Source of the DNA: Anammoximicrobium sp964486845
GTDB lineage: Bacteria > Planctomycetota > Planctomycetia > Pirellulales > Pirellulaceae
Assembly (NCBI GenBank): GCA_964486845.1
Contig: CAZAQY010000008.1
Location: 11,959 to 75,958 of the forward strand
Length of the DNA: 64,000 nucleotides
Direction: 5' to 3'
Positions within the stretch are counted from its first letter, which is position 1, and every line of letters begins with the position of its first letter. The translations under genes and the position numbers were made by a program. Shown one piece after another: positions 25,114 through 34,518 of this stretch. The notes beneath the pieces were generated by a model. The model did not search any database. It was given only the letters and a program-made list of their open reading frames with translations, and was not told the DNA's origin.

Positions 25114-28100
25114 ATGCCCGCCTCCGATATCGTCGTCAAAGGCGCCCGCCAACACAATTTGCAGGAAGTCGATCTGGTCCTGCCGCGGAACAAGCTGATC
25201 TGTCTGACCGGCGTCAGTGGCTCCGGCAAGAGTTCCTTGGCGTTCGATACGCTGTACGCCGAAGGCCAGCGGCGGTATGTCGAGAGCCTGTCGAGTTTTG
25301 CGCGTCAGTTCCTGGGCCAGTTGCCCAAGCCGGACGTGGACTACATCGGCGGGCTGAGCCCCTCAATTTCCATCTCGCAGAAGTCTGCCGGCAGCAACCC
25401 ACGCTCCACGGTCGGCACGATCACGGAGATCTACGACTACCTCCGCGTGCTGTTCGCCCGCGTCGGCCAAGGGTTCTGCCCGAAATGCGGCCAGCCGATC
25501 ACGGCTCAAAGCCGCGAGCAGATCATCGCCCGCATTCTCCAACTGCCGGAAGGTGCCCGACTGACCGTGCTGGCGCCCCTGATTCGCGGCCAGAAGGGCG
25601 AGTATCGCGATTTGTTCGTCGACCTGTTGAAACAAGGCTTCGTCCGCGCTCGCGTCGATGGCGACGTGGTGTCCTTGACCGACGACCTGCAGCTGGATCG
25701 GCAGATGCGGCACAACATCGAAGTGGTTGTCGACCGGCTGGTGGCCAAATCGACGATCCGGCCGCGATTGGCCGAGGCGGTAGACCTGGCGCTGAAGATC
25801 GGCAAAGGGAACCTGATCGTCGCGGCGGAGCAGGGGACCGGCGGAGCAGAGGCGATTCGGAGACAAGGAGACTCGGAGGCGGGGAGAGTCGGAGAGGGGC
25901 CAAGGGGCCGCACCCGACGCTCGACTCCCAGCTCCCAGCTCTCCGCTCTCGGCTCTCCGCTATCCACGCTCGCCACGCAGGACATCGTGTTCTCGGCAGC
26001 CTATGCCTGCCGCGACTGCGGCCTGAGTTTCGAGCCGCCCAGCCCGCAGCTGTTCAGCTTCAACAGCCCCCAGGGCATGTGCCTGGAATGCGACGGCTTG
26101 GGCGAACGCTTCTCGTTTGATCCGGAACTGCTGGTCCCGGAAGCCAACCGCCAACGGTCCTTCAAGAAAGGCTGCTTCGAGCTGCTCGGCTCCTGGTCCG
26201 ACCTGGGCCGCTGGCGGCGGCACATTTTTCAAGGTGTGGCCGACACGATGGAACGCAAGCTTGGTCTGGCCGCCGGCGTCATGCTGGAAACGCCTTGGCA
26301 GCAACTCGATTCGAAGCTGCAGGACCTGTTGCTGTGGGGCACCGGCGACGAGCACATCACGTACACGTGGCGCGGAGGCGCGTCGCCGATCATGTACGGA
26401 GGCAAGTTCGAGGGCATCATCCCCGACCTGCTGTCCCGCTACCGCAACTCCAAGAACTGTCTGTACCAACGGCAGATGGAAAAGTACATGAGCACCTCGC
26501 CCTGCGGCGCGTGCCGCGGGCAGCGGCTGAACCCGCAGGCGCGGGCGGTCAAGGTGACGACGGCGAATCCCAGGTTCCAGCAGCGCCGCCGGCTGTCGTT
26601 GCCGGAAGTCTGCGACCTGTCCATTCGCGATGCCGCCGATTTCTTCGGCGAGTTGGAACTGGACGACACCCGCGCGCTGATCGCCGCCGAGGTCTTGAAG
26701 GAGATTCGCGGCCGGCTCGGGTTCTTGCTCAACGTCGGTTTGGACTATTTGACGCTGGGGCGCACCGCCCCGACGCTGTCCGGCGGCGAATCACAGCGCA
26801 TCCGACTGGCCGGCCAGATCGGCTGCGGCCTGGTGGGCGTGTTGTACATCCTGGACGAGCCCTCCATCGGCCTGCACTCGCGGGACAACAGCCGCCTGCT
26901 GGCGACGCTGCAACGCTTGCGCGACATGGGCAATACGGTGCTGGTGGTCGAGCACGACGAGGACACGATGCGGGCCGCCGACCACATCATCGACTTTGGC
27001 CCCGGCCCCGGCGTGCGAGGCGGTGAAGTCGTGGTGGCGGGCCGATATGAGGAAGTCCTCAAGACGCAGCGCAGCGTGACGGGCCAATACCTGTCCGGCC
27101 GACTGGCGATCGAAGTCCCGCCGCAGCGCCGGTCGTTGGGCGAGGCCCGGCTGCGCGTGTTGGGCGCGGCGCACAACAACTTGAAGAACATCGACGTCGA
27201 AATCCCGCTCGGCATGTTCGTGTGCGTGACCGGCGTGTCCGGGTCCGGCAAGAGTTCGCTGGTCAACGACATCCTGGTCGAAGCGCTGCGGCGGGATCTG
27301 AACCGGGGCGACGGTCATCCCGGCGCGCACCGGGCGATCGAAGGACTGCAGCACCTGGACAAGCTGATCGCCATCGACCAGTCGCCGATCGGACGCACGC
27401 CGCGATCCAATCCGGGCACGTACATCAAGGTGTTCGACGATATCCGCAACCTGTTCGCCCAGATGCCCGAGTCGCGGCGGCGAGGCCACAAGCCGGGCCG
27501 GTTCAGCTTCAACGTCACCGGCGGCCGCTGCGAAGCCTGCGAAGGCAACGGCTCGACGCGGCTGGAAATGGATTTCCTGGCTGACGTCTGGGTCACGTGC
27601 CCCGTGTGCGAAGGCCATCGCTACAACCGCGAAACGCTGCAGGTCAAGTTCAAGGACCGCTCGATCGCCGAGGTGCTGGAGATGGACATCCAGCAGGCGC
27701 TGGACCTGTTTGAAAACATCCCCCAAGTCCGTGACAAGCTGCAGACGCTGCACGACGTGGGGCTGGACTACATGAAGCTGGGCCAGCCGTCGCCCACGCT
27801 CTCCGGCGGCGAGGCTCAACGGATCAAACTGGCCCGCGAACTGGTCAAACGCAGCACGGGCCGAACGCTGTACCTGTTGGACGAGCCGACCACGGGGCTG
27901 CACTTTGCCGACATCAAGCTGCTGCTCAGAGTGCTCCACGATTTCGTCGACGCCGGCAACACGGTGCTGGTCGTCGAACACAACTTGGACGTGGTCAAGA
28001 CAGCCGACTGGATTATCGACCTGGGACCCGAGGGCGGCGACGCGGGCGGCAGGATCGTGGCCAGCGGCACGCCGGAAGCATTGGCGGCGCGGGAGGATTC

Positions 28101-31100
28101 GTACACCGGCCGGGCACTGGCCGGCGTGCTTGCCGCGGCCGGTCGCGTCACGACGAAGCGGCGCACGCCTGCCGTGCCGCGCCGTGGGCCGACCAACGGC
28201 AAGGGCGCCTTGTCCAAGGAAATCATCGTCCAGGGCGCCCAGCAGCACAACCTGAAGAACGTCGACGCTCGCCTCCAACGCGACGCCATGACCGTGTTCT
28301 GCGGCCCCAGCGGTTCCGGCAAGAGTTCGCTGGCGATGGACACCATCTACGCAGAAGGCCAGCGGCGGTACATGGAAAGCCTGAGCGCCTACGCCCGCCA
28401 GTTCGTCGGCCAGATGCAGAAGCCCAAGGTCGATCACATCGACGGCCTGTCGCCGGCCATCGCCATCGAACAACAAAATTTGGGCAATACGCCGCGCTCG
28501 ACCGTGGGCACGGTTACCGAGATCTACGACTACTTGCGGATCCTGACCGCCAGGCTGGGTCAACCTTACTGTCCCGATTGCGATATCCCGGTCGGCACGC
28601 AAACGGTCGACGAGGTGATGGACAAGATCATGGCCGAGCCCGCTCTCACGCGACTGTACGTCATGGCCCCGATCCAGATCGACGTAGGCCGCGAGTACCA
28701 ATCACTGTGGGACGAGATCCGCGCCGCCGGCTACGTCCGCATCCGGGTGGACGGCGTCACGCATCCGCTGGACCAACCGCCGGAAATCGACCGCCGCCGC
28801 AAGCACGACGTCGAGGTGGTGGTCGACCGCATCGTTGTCAGGCCGGAAGCCCGCTCGCGGATCGCCGACAGTGTGGAAACCGCGCTGGCCTTGGGCAAGG
28901 GCGTGATCCGTGTGGCCTATCCCCAGGACGACGTGCCGGAGACTCGCTGGCAGGTCCGCACGCACAGCCAGCACATGGCCTGCGAACGCTGCGGGCGCAG
29001 CTTCGAGCCGTTGACGCCGCACAGTTTCTCGTTCAACAGCCCGCTGGGCTGGTGCGAGTCGTGCCAGGGGCTGGGCGTACAAGTCGGTGCCAATCCGTCT
29101 GCCCTGCTCCGCAGCCCCAAGCGGACGCTGGCCGAAGGCGCCGTCGCCTTGTGGCCCAATCTGGATCACCGCGTGTCGCAGCGAATGCTGGAAGCCTTGT
29201 CCGCCAGCACCGGCGTGCCCCTCGACCGGCCGTTCGATCAACTGGGCGCTCGCCACCGCCGCATCCTCATGCACGGCACCGGCGACCAATGGTTCGAAGT
29301 GGCCGCCGACTTGGTAGCTGCCGACTCTGTGGCTGCCGACTCTGTGGCTGCCGGCCGCCGGGCGGCAGTCTCCGGAGCCGCCGACTCTCCGTCCACATCG
29401 CTCAAGAACCGGCGCCGCCCTGTGCCCCGCCCACCGTCGCCCTTCCCCGCCTTTCGTTTCCAATTCAAGGGCCTCTATCCCGCCCTGGAAGAGGCTTCCC
29501 GCCTGTCGCCTTCGTTCCGCGCCCGACTGGAGCAGTTCGTCGACGAAGTCGAATGCTCGGCGTGCAGCGGCAGTCGCTTGCGCGAGGAAGCCGCCGCCGT
29601 GCGCTTTCGCGGCCGGACGATCGACGAGTTTTGCCGCCTGCCCTTGGGCGAGTTGCTGCAGGTTGTCGAAAGCTGGAGACTCAGGACGCGCGAGCGCAAG
29701 ATCGCGGGCGAACTGCTTCGCGAGATCACCGGCCGCGTCCAGTTCCTGCTGGACGTGGGCCTCGACTATTTGACGCTCTCCCGCGGCGCAGCAACGCTGT
29801 CCAACGGCGAAGCTCAGCGGATTCGTTTGGCCAGCCAATTGGGCAGCGGCCTGTGCGGCGTGCTGTACGTCCTGGACGAACCCACGATCGGCCTGCACCC
29901 GCGGGACAACGCACGGCTGCTCGCTGCCCTGCACAAACTCCGCGACCTGGGCAATACGCTGCTGGTTGTCGAACATGACCGCGAAGTGATCGCGGGCAGC
30001 GACTATGTCTGCGACTTCGGCCCCGGCGCCGGCAAGAACGGCGGCCAGATCGTCGCCGCCGGCAAGCCTGCTCAGATCGCCCGCCGCCGCGGCAGCGTGA
30101 CCGGTCCCTACCTCGACGGCCAGAAAGCCATCCCCGTCCCGGCGAACCGCCGCCTGCAGCGCACGCCCGACGGCCAATCCTGGCAACGCGCCCACGTAGC
30201 CGCGTCGCTCCGAGACGCGATCACCCGGTCACGGAGTGACCGGCCTACGTTGGAATGGCTCGAGATCCGCGGCGCTCGCCACAACAACCTGCAGAACGTC
30301 GACGTCCGCATCCCCCTGGGCACGCTGACCGCGGTGACCGGCGTCAGCGGCGGCGGCAAGAGTTCCTTGATCGAAGACGTCCTCTACAAAGCCCTCGCCC
30401 GGCGGTTGCACCGGGCCAGCGCGATTCCCGGCGCACACGACGAGATCCGCGGTGTCGAGTACATCAACAAGGTGATCCGCGTCGACCAGCAGCCGTTGGG
30501 CAATTCACCGACGTCCAATCCGGCCACGCACACGGGCGTGTTCGAGTTGATTCGGGCGTTGTTCGCCCAGTTGCCGGAATCGAAGTTGCGCGGGTACAGC
30601 CCCCGCCGATTCAGTTTCAACGTGCCCGGCGGCCGTTGCGAGGACTGCGAAGGCAACGGCCAGAAGTGCATCGAAATGCACTTCCTGCCCGATGTGTGGG
30701 TCGAATGCGACACGTGCAAAGGCCGGCGATACAACCCGGAAACGCTGGCGGTCACCTACCACGGCCAGTCGATCAGCGACGTGCTGGACATGACTTGCGG
30801 CGAGGCGTTGAAGCTGTTCGAGAACATCCCCAAGATCCGCCGCATCCTGCAAACGCTGTGCGACGTAGGACTCGACTATCTGACGCTGGGCCAGGCCGCC
30901 CCGACACTTTCCGGCGGCGAAGCGCAGCGCGTCAAGCTGGCCGCCGAGTTGGCTCGACCGGATACCGGCCGCACGCTGTACCTGTTGGACGAGCCCACGA
31001 CCGGCCTGCACTTCGACGATTTGGCCAAGTTGCTGGAGGTGCTGCACCGCCTTGTCGACCTGGGCAACACCGTGGTGCTGATCGAGCACAATTTGGACGT

Positions 31101-32409
31101 CATCAAGCAGGCCGACTGGATCATCGACCTGGGCCCCGAAGCGGGCGACCGCGGTGGCCGCATCGTCGCCGCCGGCCCGCCGGAGGAACAGGTGGAAAAG
31201 TCGATAAGTCGAAAAGCCGAAAAGTCGAAGAGTCCAAGAGTTGAAAAGTCGCTAAGTTCAGACGCCGAAAAGTCGAAGAGTACTCCTGGTCGCCCCGACT
31301 CTTCGACTTTTCCACTTAGCCACCTAGCCACTTCTCCACTTTCCGTGTCCCACACGATGACCGCTCTGGCCCCCGTCCTCGCCGCCGGCCCGTACGTCGC
31401 TCGCCCCGTCTACGATCCGGCGGTCGCCGAACGTGTCCGCGCCGGCGACCTGGACATCGACGACGTCGGGCGCGACGCCAAGATGCCGTGGGAAACCGAC
31501 GGCCGCCGCTGGCACACGCAAGACCGCGTCGGCCGCCGCGGCGAACCGTGCAAATGGGACGGCCGCATTCTGGATCGCATCGTAGACCGCATTCACGAAC
31601 TGGGCGAGTTCAGCGACACCGACTGGAATTCGCGCAGCGTCGTCGAGATCGCCGCCGCCAAGAAAGCCGACGGCTGGTTCTTGCACGCCATCACCGGCGA
31701 GACGTGGCTGCTGAAGCTGAAATTTCGCGTCGCCCGCAACGCCTTCGGACGCGAGGAGCTGATCGACCGGCTGAACCTGAAGACGCTCAACCAGATGTCG
31801 GAACTGCCGGTGTACGGCAACGAACCGCGGGTCCGCTGCAAGGCCCTGCGCGGCCCGTGGCAGGAAGTCGAAATCCGCGCCTACGCGCTGGACGAAATCG
31901 ACACGCCGGCCTTCTGGTCCTTCCTGGAGACAGCCGTCCGCAGTTTCCAGCAGCTGACCAAGACGGTGGATGTGGAAGACCTGACGCCCTGGAAGGTCCT
32001 CGGCCAGCGCTGGCACCTGATGCGCAAAGGCTTCACGCCCGGCAAGCGAGTGCTCTGGGAGCCCCAAGTGCTGGAACAGTTGATCCAACTGCTGACCGGC
32101 GCAGCTCCCGGCGGCCAATTCGACTGGACCAACAAAGTCCTCGTCCACTACACCCCGCCCGGCCACAGCAAAGTCTGGGCCACGATCTGCACCAAAAAAC
32201 CGGCCTCGCTGGACCTGTTTCTGATGGGTCCCAAGAACGCCCTAGGCTTCGGCCGAGTCGCCTCCCTGGGCCACGACCGCGACTTGGACGCCAGGCACCC
32301 CAACTACGACGTGATCCGCCTGTGCTTTCTGAAACCCGCCGACCTGAAAAAAGGCGACCTCCCCGCCTTCCTCCGCGAACACCTGACCGCCGCACTCACA
32401 GGCCAATGA
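25114..32409 (+). CDS. uvrA: Double-length UvrA excinuclease (two fused UvrA units plus C-terminal domain)
   Basis: The 2431-residue protein contains two complete UvrA sequences in tandem. Walker A motifs lie at about 33 (GVSGSGKSS), 707 (GVSGSGKSS), 1064 (GPSGSGKSS) and 1743 (GVSGGGKSS). ABC signatures lie at about 555 (LSGGESQR), 896 (LSGGEAQR), 1563 (LSNGEAQR, with Asn for Gly) and 1933 (LSGGEAQR). CxxC zinc-binding pairs are present in both units. A further domain (about 2080-2431, APVLAAGPYVARPVYDP onward) has no motif I recognise. UvrA normally acts as a dimer of about 940-residue chains that load UvrB on damaged DNA; this chain could be a covalent dimer. Four low-complexity insertions interrupt loops without breaking frame. 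No ribosome binding site is clear. No uvrB or uvrC is in the window. Confidence 0.93.
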   Translation: MPASDIVVKGARQHNLQEVDLVLPRNKLICLTGVSGSGKSSLAFDTLYAEGQRRYVESLSSFARQFLGQLPKPDVDYIGGLSPSISISQKSAGSNPRSTVGTITEIYDYLRVLFARVGQGFCPKCGQPITAQSREQIIARILQLPEGARLTVLAPLIRGQKGEYRDLFVDLLKQGFVRARVDGDVVSLTDDLQLDRQMRHNIEVVVDRLVAKSTIRPRLAEAVDLALKIGKGNLIVAAEQGTGGAEAIRRQGDSEAGRVGEGPRGRTRRSTPSSQLSALGSPLSTLATQDIVFSAAYACRDCGLSFEPPSPQLFSFNSPQGMCLECDGLGERFSFDPELLVPEANRQRSFKKGCFELLGSWSDLGRWRRHIFQGVADTMERKLGLAAGVMLETPWQQLDSKLQDLLLWGTGDEHITYTWRGGASPIMYGGKFEGIIPDLLSRYRNSKNCLYQRQMEKYMSTSPCGACRGQRLNPQARAVKVTTANPRFQQRRRLSLPEVCDLSIRDAADFFGELELDDTRALIAAEVLKEIRGRLGFLLNVGLDYLTLGRTAPTLSGGESQRIRLAGQIGCGLVGVLYILDEPSIGLHSRDNSRLLATLQRLRDMGNTVLVVEHDEDTMRAADHIIDFGPGPGVRGGEVVVAGRYEEVLKTQRSVTGQYLSGRLAIEVPPQRRSLGEARLRVLGAAHNNLKNIDVEIPLGMFVCVTGVSGSGKSSLVNDILVEALRRDLNRGDGHPGAHRAIEGLQHLDKLIAIDQSPIGRTPRSNPGTYIKVFDDIRNLFAQMPESRRRGHKPGRFSFNVTGGRCEACEGNGSTRLEMDFLADVWVTCPVCEGHRYNRETLQVKFKDRSIAEVLEMDIQQALDLFENIPQVRDKLQTLHDVGLDYMKLGQPSPTLSGGEAQRIKLARELVKRSTGRTLYLLDEPTTGLHFADIKLLLRVLHDFVDAGNTVLVVEHNLDVVKTADWIIDLGPEGGDAGGRIVASGTPEALAAREDSYTGRALAGVLAAAGRVTTKRRTPAVPRRGPTNGKGALSKEIIVQGAQQHNLKNVDARLQRDAMTVFCGPSGSGKSSLAMDTIYAEGQRRYMESLSAYARQFVGQMQKPKVDHIDGLSPAIAIEQQNLGNTPRSTVGTVTEIYDYLRILTARLGQPYCPDCDIPVGTQTVDEVMDKIMAEPALTRLYVMAPIQIDVGREYQSLWDEIRAAGYVRIRVDGVTHPLDQPPEIDRRRKHDVEVVVDRIVVRPEARSRIADSVETALALGKGVIRVAYPQDDVPETRWQVRTHSQHMACERCGRSFEPLTPHSFSFNSPLGWCESCQGLGVQVGANPSALLRSPKRTLAEGAVALWPNLDHRVSQRMLEALSASTGVPLDRPFDQLGARHRRILMHGTGDQWFEVAADLVAADSVAADSVAAGRRAAVSGAADSPSTSLKNRRRPVPRPPSPFPAFRFQFKGLYPALEEASRLSPSFRARLEQFVDEVECSACSGSRLREEAAAVRFRGRTIDEFCRLPLGELLQVVESWRLRTRERKIAGELLREITGRVQFLLDVGLDYLTLSRGAATLSNGEAQRIRLASQLGSGLCGVLYVLDEPTIGLHPRDNARLLAALHKLRDLGNTLLVVEHDREVIAGSDYVCDFGPGAGKNGGQIVAAGKPAQIARRRGSVTGPYLDGQKAIPVPANRRLQRTPDGQSWQRAHVAASLRDAITRSRSDRPTLEWLEIRGARHNNLQNVDVRIPLGTLTAVTGVSGGGKSSLIEDVLYKALARRLHRASAIPGAHDEIRGVEYINKVIRVDQQPLGNSPTSNPATHTGVFELIRALFAQLPESKLRGYSPRRFSFNVPGGRCEDCEGNGQKCIEMHFLPDVWVECDTCKGRRYNPETLAVTYHGQSISDVLDMTCGEALKLFENIPKIRRILQTLCDVGLDYLTLGQAAPTLSGGEAQRVKLAAELARPDTGRTLYLLDEPTTGLHFDDLAKLLEVLHRLVDLGNTVVLIEHNLDVIKQADWIIDLGPEAGDRGGRIVAAGPPEEQVEKSISRKAEKSKSPRVEKSLSSDAEKSKSTPGRPDSSTFPLSHLATSPLSVSHTMTALAPVLAAGPYVARPVYDPAVAERVRAGDLDIDDVGRDAKMPWETDGRRWHTQDRVGRRGEPCKWDGRILDRIVDRIHELGEFSDTDWNSRSVVEIAAAKKADGWFLHAITGETWLLKLKFRVARNAFGREELIDRLNLKTLNQMSELPVYGNEPRVRCKALRGPWQEVEIRAYALDEIDTPAFWSFLETAVRSFQQLTKTVDVEDLTPWKVLGQRWHLMRKGFTPGKRVLWEPQVLEQLIQLLTGAAPGGQFDWTNKVLVHYTPPGHSKVWATICTKKPASLDLFLMGPKNALGFGRVASLGHDRDLDARHPNYDVIRLCFLKPADLKKGDLPAFLREHLTAALTGQ
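25836..25981 (+). repeat. In-frame low-complexity insertion 1 in uvrA
   Basis: This encodes about 48 residues (GTGGAEAIRRQGDSEAGRVGE onward) between LIVA and DIVFSAAYACRDCG, where ordinary UvrA has a short turn. Its first half repeats GGAGA/CGGAG words and its second half CTCCCAGCTCTCCGC words, so the two halves are roughly inverted. The composition matches the intergenic arrays. Confidence 0.65.
29311..29460 (+). repeat. In-frame low-complexity insertion 2 in uvrA
   Basis: It encodes AADSVAADSVAAGRRAAVSGAADSP and a Pro/Arg-rich tract between WFEV and FQFKGLYPALEEASRL. GCTGCCGACTCTGTG is tandemly duplicated and is followed by a GCTGCC/GGCGGC palindrome. Ordinary UvrA has a short loop here. 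Confidence 0.65.
30194..30250. repeat. In-frame palindromic element (insertion 3) in uvrA
   Basis: The 57-bp unit begins ACGTAG and ends CTACGT. It contains two hairpins: CGCGTC...GACGCG and CCGGTCAC-GGA-GTGACCGG. Exactly 19 codons long, it leaves the frame open. It lies between AIPVPANRR and LEWLEIRGARHNNLQNVDV, an inter-domain linker. The second hairpin matches the style of the intergenic palindrome at 3872-3894. Confidence 0.75.
31186..31350. repeat. In-frame hairpin-forming repeat (insertion 4) in uvrA
   Basis: Left arm: several direct copies of AAAAGTCGAAGAGT-like words. Right arm: GACTCTTCGACTTTTCCAC, the inverse of GTGGAAAAGTCG plus AAGAGTC. Translation gives a Lys/Ser-rich tract (KSISRKAEKSKSPRVEKS) and a Ser/Leu tract. 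It separates AAGPPEE from SHTMTALAPVL, which would normally be almost adjacent at the end of a UvrA unit. Confidence 0.7.
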
Positions 32410-32517
32410 GTTCGTCCGCTGCTGTGGTTAGGGACAAACGATAGCTTGCCACTTTTTCACGCCGCCTGCAGAGTCACGGTTTTGGGGGTCATGTCGCGCG
32501 AACGTGCGTTTCGCCCG

Positions 32518-32547
32518 TTGCGGTTCACCCTCGACATGTGCGATAAT
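32518..32547 (+). promoter_or_regulatory. Putative promoter for the dihaem propeller gene
   Basis: TTGCGG at 32518-32523 and GATAAT at 32542-32547 are 18 bases apart, 44 bases before the ATG at 32591. Confidence 0.4.
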
Positions 32548-32590
32548 CGAGAAGACGTGGTGCGAAAAGGCTGCTGGAAAAGGCCGAGTT

Positions 32591-34486
32591 ATGAAGACCG
32601 CCCGATTTTGCCGAAGTTGGCGTTGCGGATTGCTCGTTTTCGCGGCGTGCGGTGCAGCCGTGGCCGATGATGCTGGCCGGCCTCAAGCCGCCGCGTATCT
32701 GGGGCCCTCGGCAACCGCGGTGTCGGGCGATGGGCGAGTGCTGTTTGCCTGCTTGTCCGATGCCGGGCAGTTGGCCATCGTCGACCTGCCGGATGCGCGC
32801 GTCATCCGGAAGGTCCTGGTGCCGGCCGAGCCCACGGGATTGGCACTCAGCCCTGAAGGGCGGCGCGTGTATGTTTCCTGTGCCGCCGCGGCCAGCTCGA
32901 TCCTGGAGATCGACGCGGCTTCCGGCGAGATTCTCGCGAGCTTCCCTGCCGGCCATACGGCGATGTCCCCGGCGCTCGCGCCCGACGGCAAGCGACTGTA
33001 CGTCTGCAACCGCTTCGATCACAACGTGTCGGTGATCGACCTGGAGCAACGTCAGGAACTGGCGCGCGTGGCGGCGGTGCGGGAACCCGTCGCCGCCGCG
33101 GTGTCGCCCGACGGCAGAGAACTGTGGGTGGCCAATCTCCTACAGGCAGGGCGAGCCGACCAGTTCGGAGTTCTGGCCGCTGCCGCCGTGGTCACCGTGG
33201 TCGACACCCGCACGTTTCAGACGGCGCAAGTCCGGCTGATCACCGGCAGCACAAGTCTGCGAGGGATCGCGTTCACTCCGGACGGCAGATACGTTCTGCT
33301 CGTCCACCTCGTGGCTCGCTATCACATGCCGACCGTTCGGGTCGACTCGGGGTGGATGAACGCCAACGCGCTGACGGTCATCGACGTTGGCCGGCGCGAG
33401 GTGCTGAACACCGTCTTGCTCGATGATTTCTCGCGAGGGGCGGCCAATCCGTGGGGCGTCGGCTGCACGGAGGACGGCCGCTGGATCTGCGTCTCCCACG
33501 CGGGCACGAACGAGTTGAGCGTGATCGACGCCACGAGACTGCTGGCGGATCTCCGAGATCTGCCCTTGGCGGCTTTTTCCAACGCGGCCTTCTTCGATGG
33601 AGCCTCGGATGGCTACGGCACCGTCAAGAACGGCGAAGACGTCGTCAACGTTCCCGGTTTTCTCGCGGGCATCCGGCAACGCGTGAAACTGCCCGGCGTG
33701 GGTCCGCGAGGCCTGGCCGTGGGTGGCTCGCAAGTCTACGTGGCGGAATACTTCACCGACAGCATCGCGGCGGTAAGCCTGGCGGCTGGAAAGGACGCCA
33801 CGGTCCGCAATCTTCCACTGGGGCCGAAGCCGCAATGGGACGAAGTCCGTCGCGGCCAAGTGCTGTTTCACGACGCCCGCCTCTGTCTGGAAGGCTGGCA
33901 GAGCTGTGTCAGCTGTCACCCCGAGGGCCGCGCCGACGCGTTGAATTGGGACCTGCTGAACGACGGAGAAGGCAACCCTAAGAATACGCTGAGCCTGGTC
34001 TGGTCTCACCGGACGCCGCCAGCCATGGCTTCGCGCGTCCGTCCGACGGCGGAAGCCGCGGTCCGCTCGGGCATCAAGCACATTTTGATGTCCGAGCGGC
34101 CCGAAGCCGAGGCCGCGGCGATCGACGCCTGGCTCAAATCGCTGGCGCCCCTGCCGAGCCCCTTGCTGGTGCAGGGGCGGCTCAGTCCGGCGGCCGAGCG
34201 GGGCCGGCGGCTGTTTCACAGCGACCGGGCCGGCTGCGCGAAGTGCCATCCGGCCCCGCTGTACACCGATCTGACGGCGCACGACGTGGGGTCTCGGGCC
34301 GAGTCGGACGAGCGGGCGAGTTTCGATACCCCAACGCTGGTGGAAGTCTGGCGGACCGCGCCGTACCTGCACGACGGGCGTTATACGACGATCGAGCAGT
34401 TGCTACGCGAAGGAAAGCACGGGCGTGTCGAAAAGTTGAGCGACACGGACATCGCCGACCTCGTCCAATTTGTCTTGTCGCTGTAA
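32591..34486 (+). CDS. Exported YVTN-type beta-propeller fused to dihaem cytochrome c domain
   Basis: The start is ATG 32591. The 631-residue product has a signal peptide (about 1-25). Residues about 30-400 form a YVTN/surface-type propeller (DGRVLFACLSDAGQLAIVDL, APDGKRLYVCNRFDHNVSVIDL). Haem motifs are CVSCH at 439 and CAKCH at 549. The C-terminal part (FDTPTLVEVWRTAPYLHDGRYTTIEQLL) is typical of the MauG/cytochrome c peroxidase-like family. It probably transfers electrons or oxidises a substrate in the periplasm. A dipeptidase gene follows after 32 bases, suggesting an operon. Confidence 0.85.
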   Translation: MKTARFCRSWRCGLLVFAACGAAVADDAGRPQAAAYLGPSATAVSGDGRVLFACLSDAGQLAIVDLPDARVIRKVLVPAEPTGLALSPEGRRVYVSCAAAASSILEIDAASGEILASFPAGHTAMSPALAPDGKRLYVCNRFDHNVSVIDLEQRQELARVAAVREPVAAAVSPDGRELWVANLLQAGRADQFGVLAAAAVVTVVDTRTFQTAQVRLITGSTSLRGIAFTPDGRYVLLVHLVARYHMPTVRVDSGWMNANALTVIDVGRREVLNTVLLDDFSRGAANPWGVGCTEDGRWICVSHAGTNELSVIDATRLLADLRDLPLAAFSNAAFFDGASDGYGTVKNGEDVVNVPGFLAGIRQRVKLPGVGPRGLAVGGSQVYVAEYFTDSIAAVSLAAGKDATVRNLPLGPKPQWDEVRRGQVLFHDARLCLEGWQSCVSCHPEGRADALNWDLLNDGEGNPKNTLSLVWSHRTPPAMASRVRPTAEAAVRSGIKHILMSERPEAEAAAIDAWLKSLAPLPSPLLVQGRLSPAAERGRRLFHSDRAGCAKCHPAPLYTDLTAHDVGSRAESDERASFDTPTLVEVWRTAPYLHDGRYTTIEQLLREGKHGRVEKLSDTDIADLVQFVLSL

Positions 34487-34518
34487 CAACACCAACGCCA
34501 GTCCGAGGAGTGACAACG

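Noticed and set aside
26791..30195. Two long open frames antisense to uvrA (636 and 497 codons)
   Set aside because: They mirror high-GC coding sequence, show no family motifs, and the sense strand carries all UvrA motifs.
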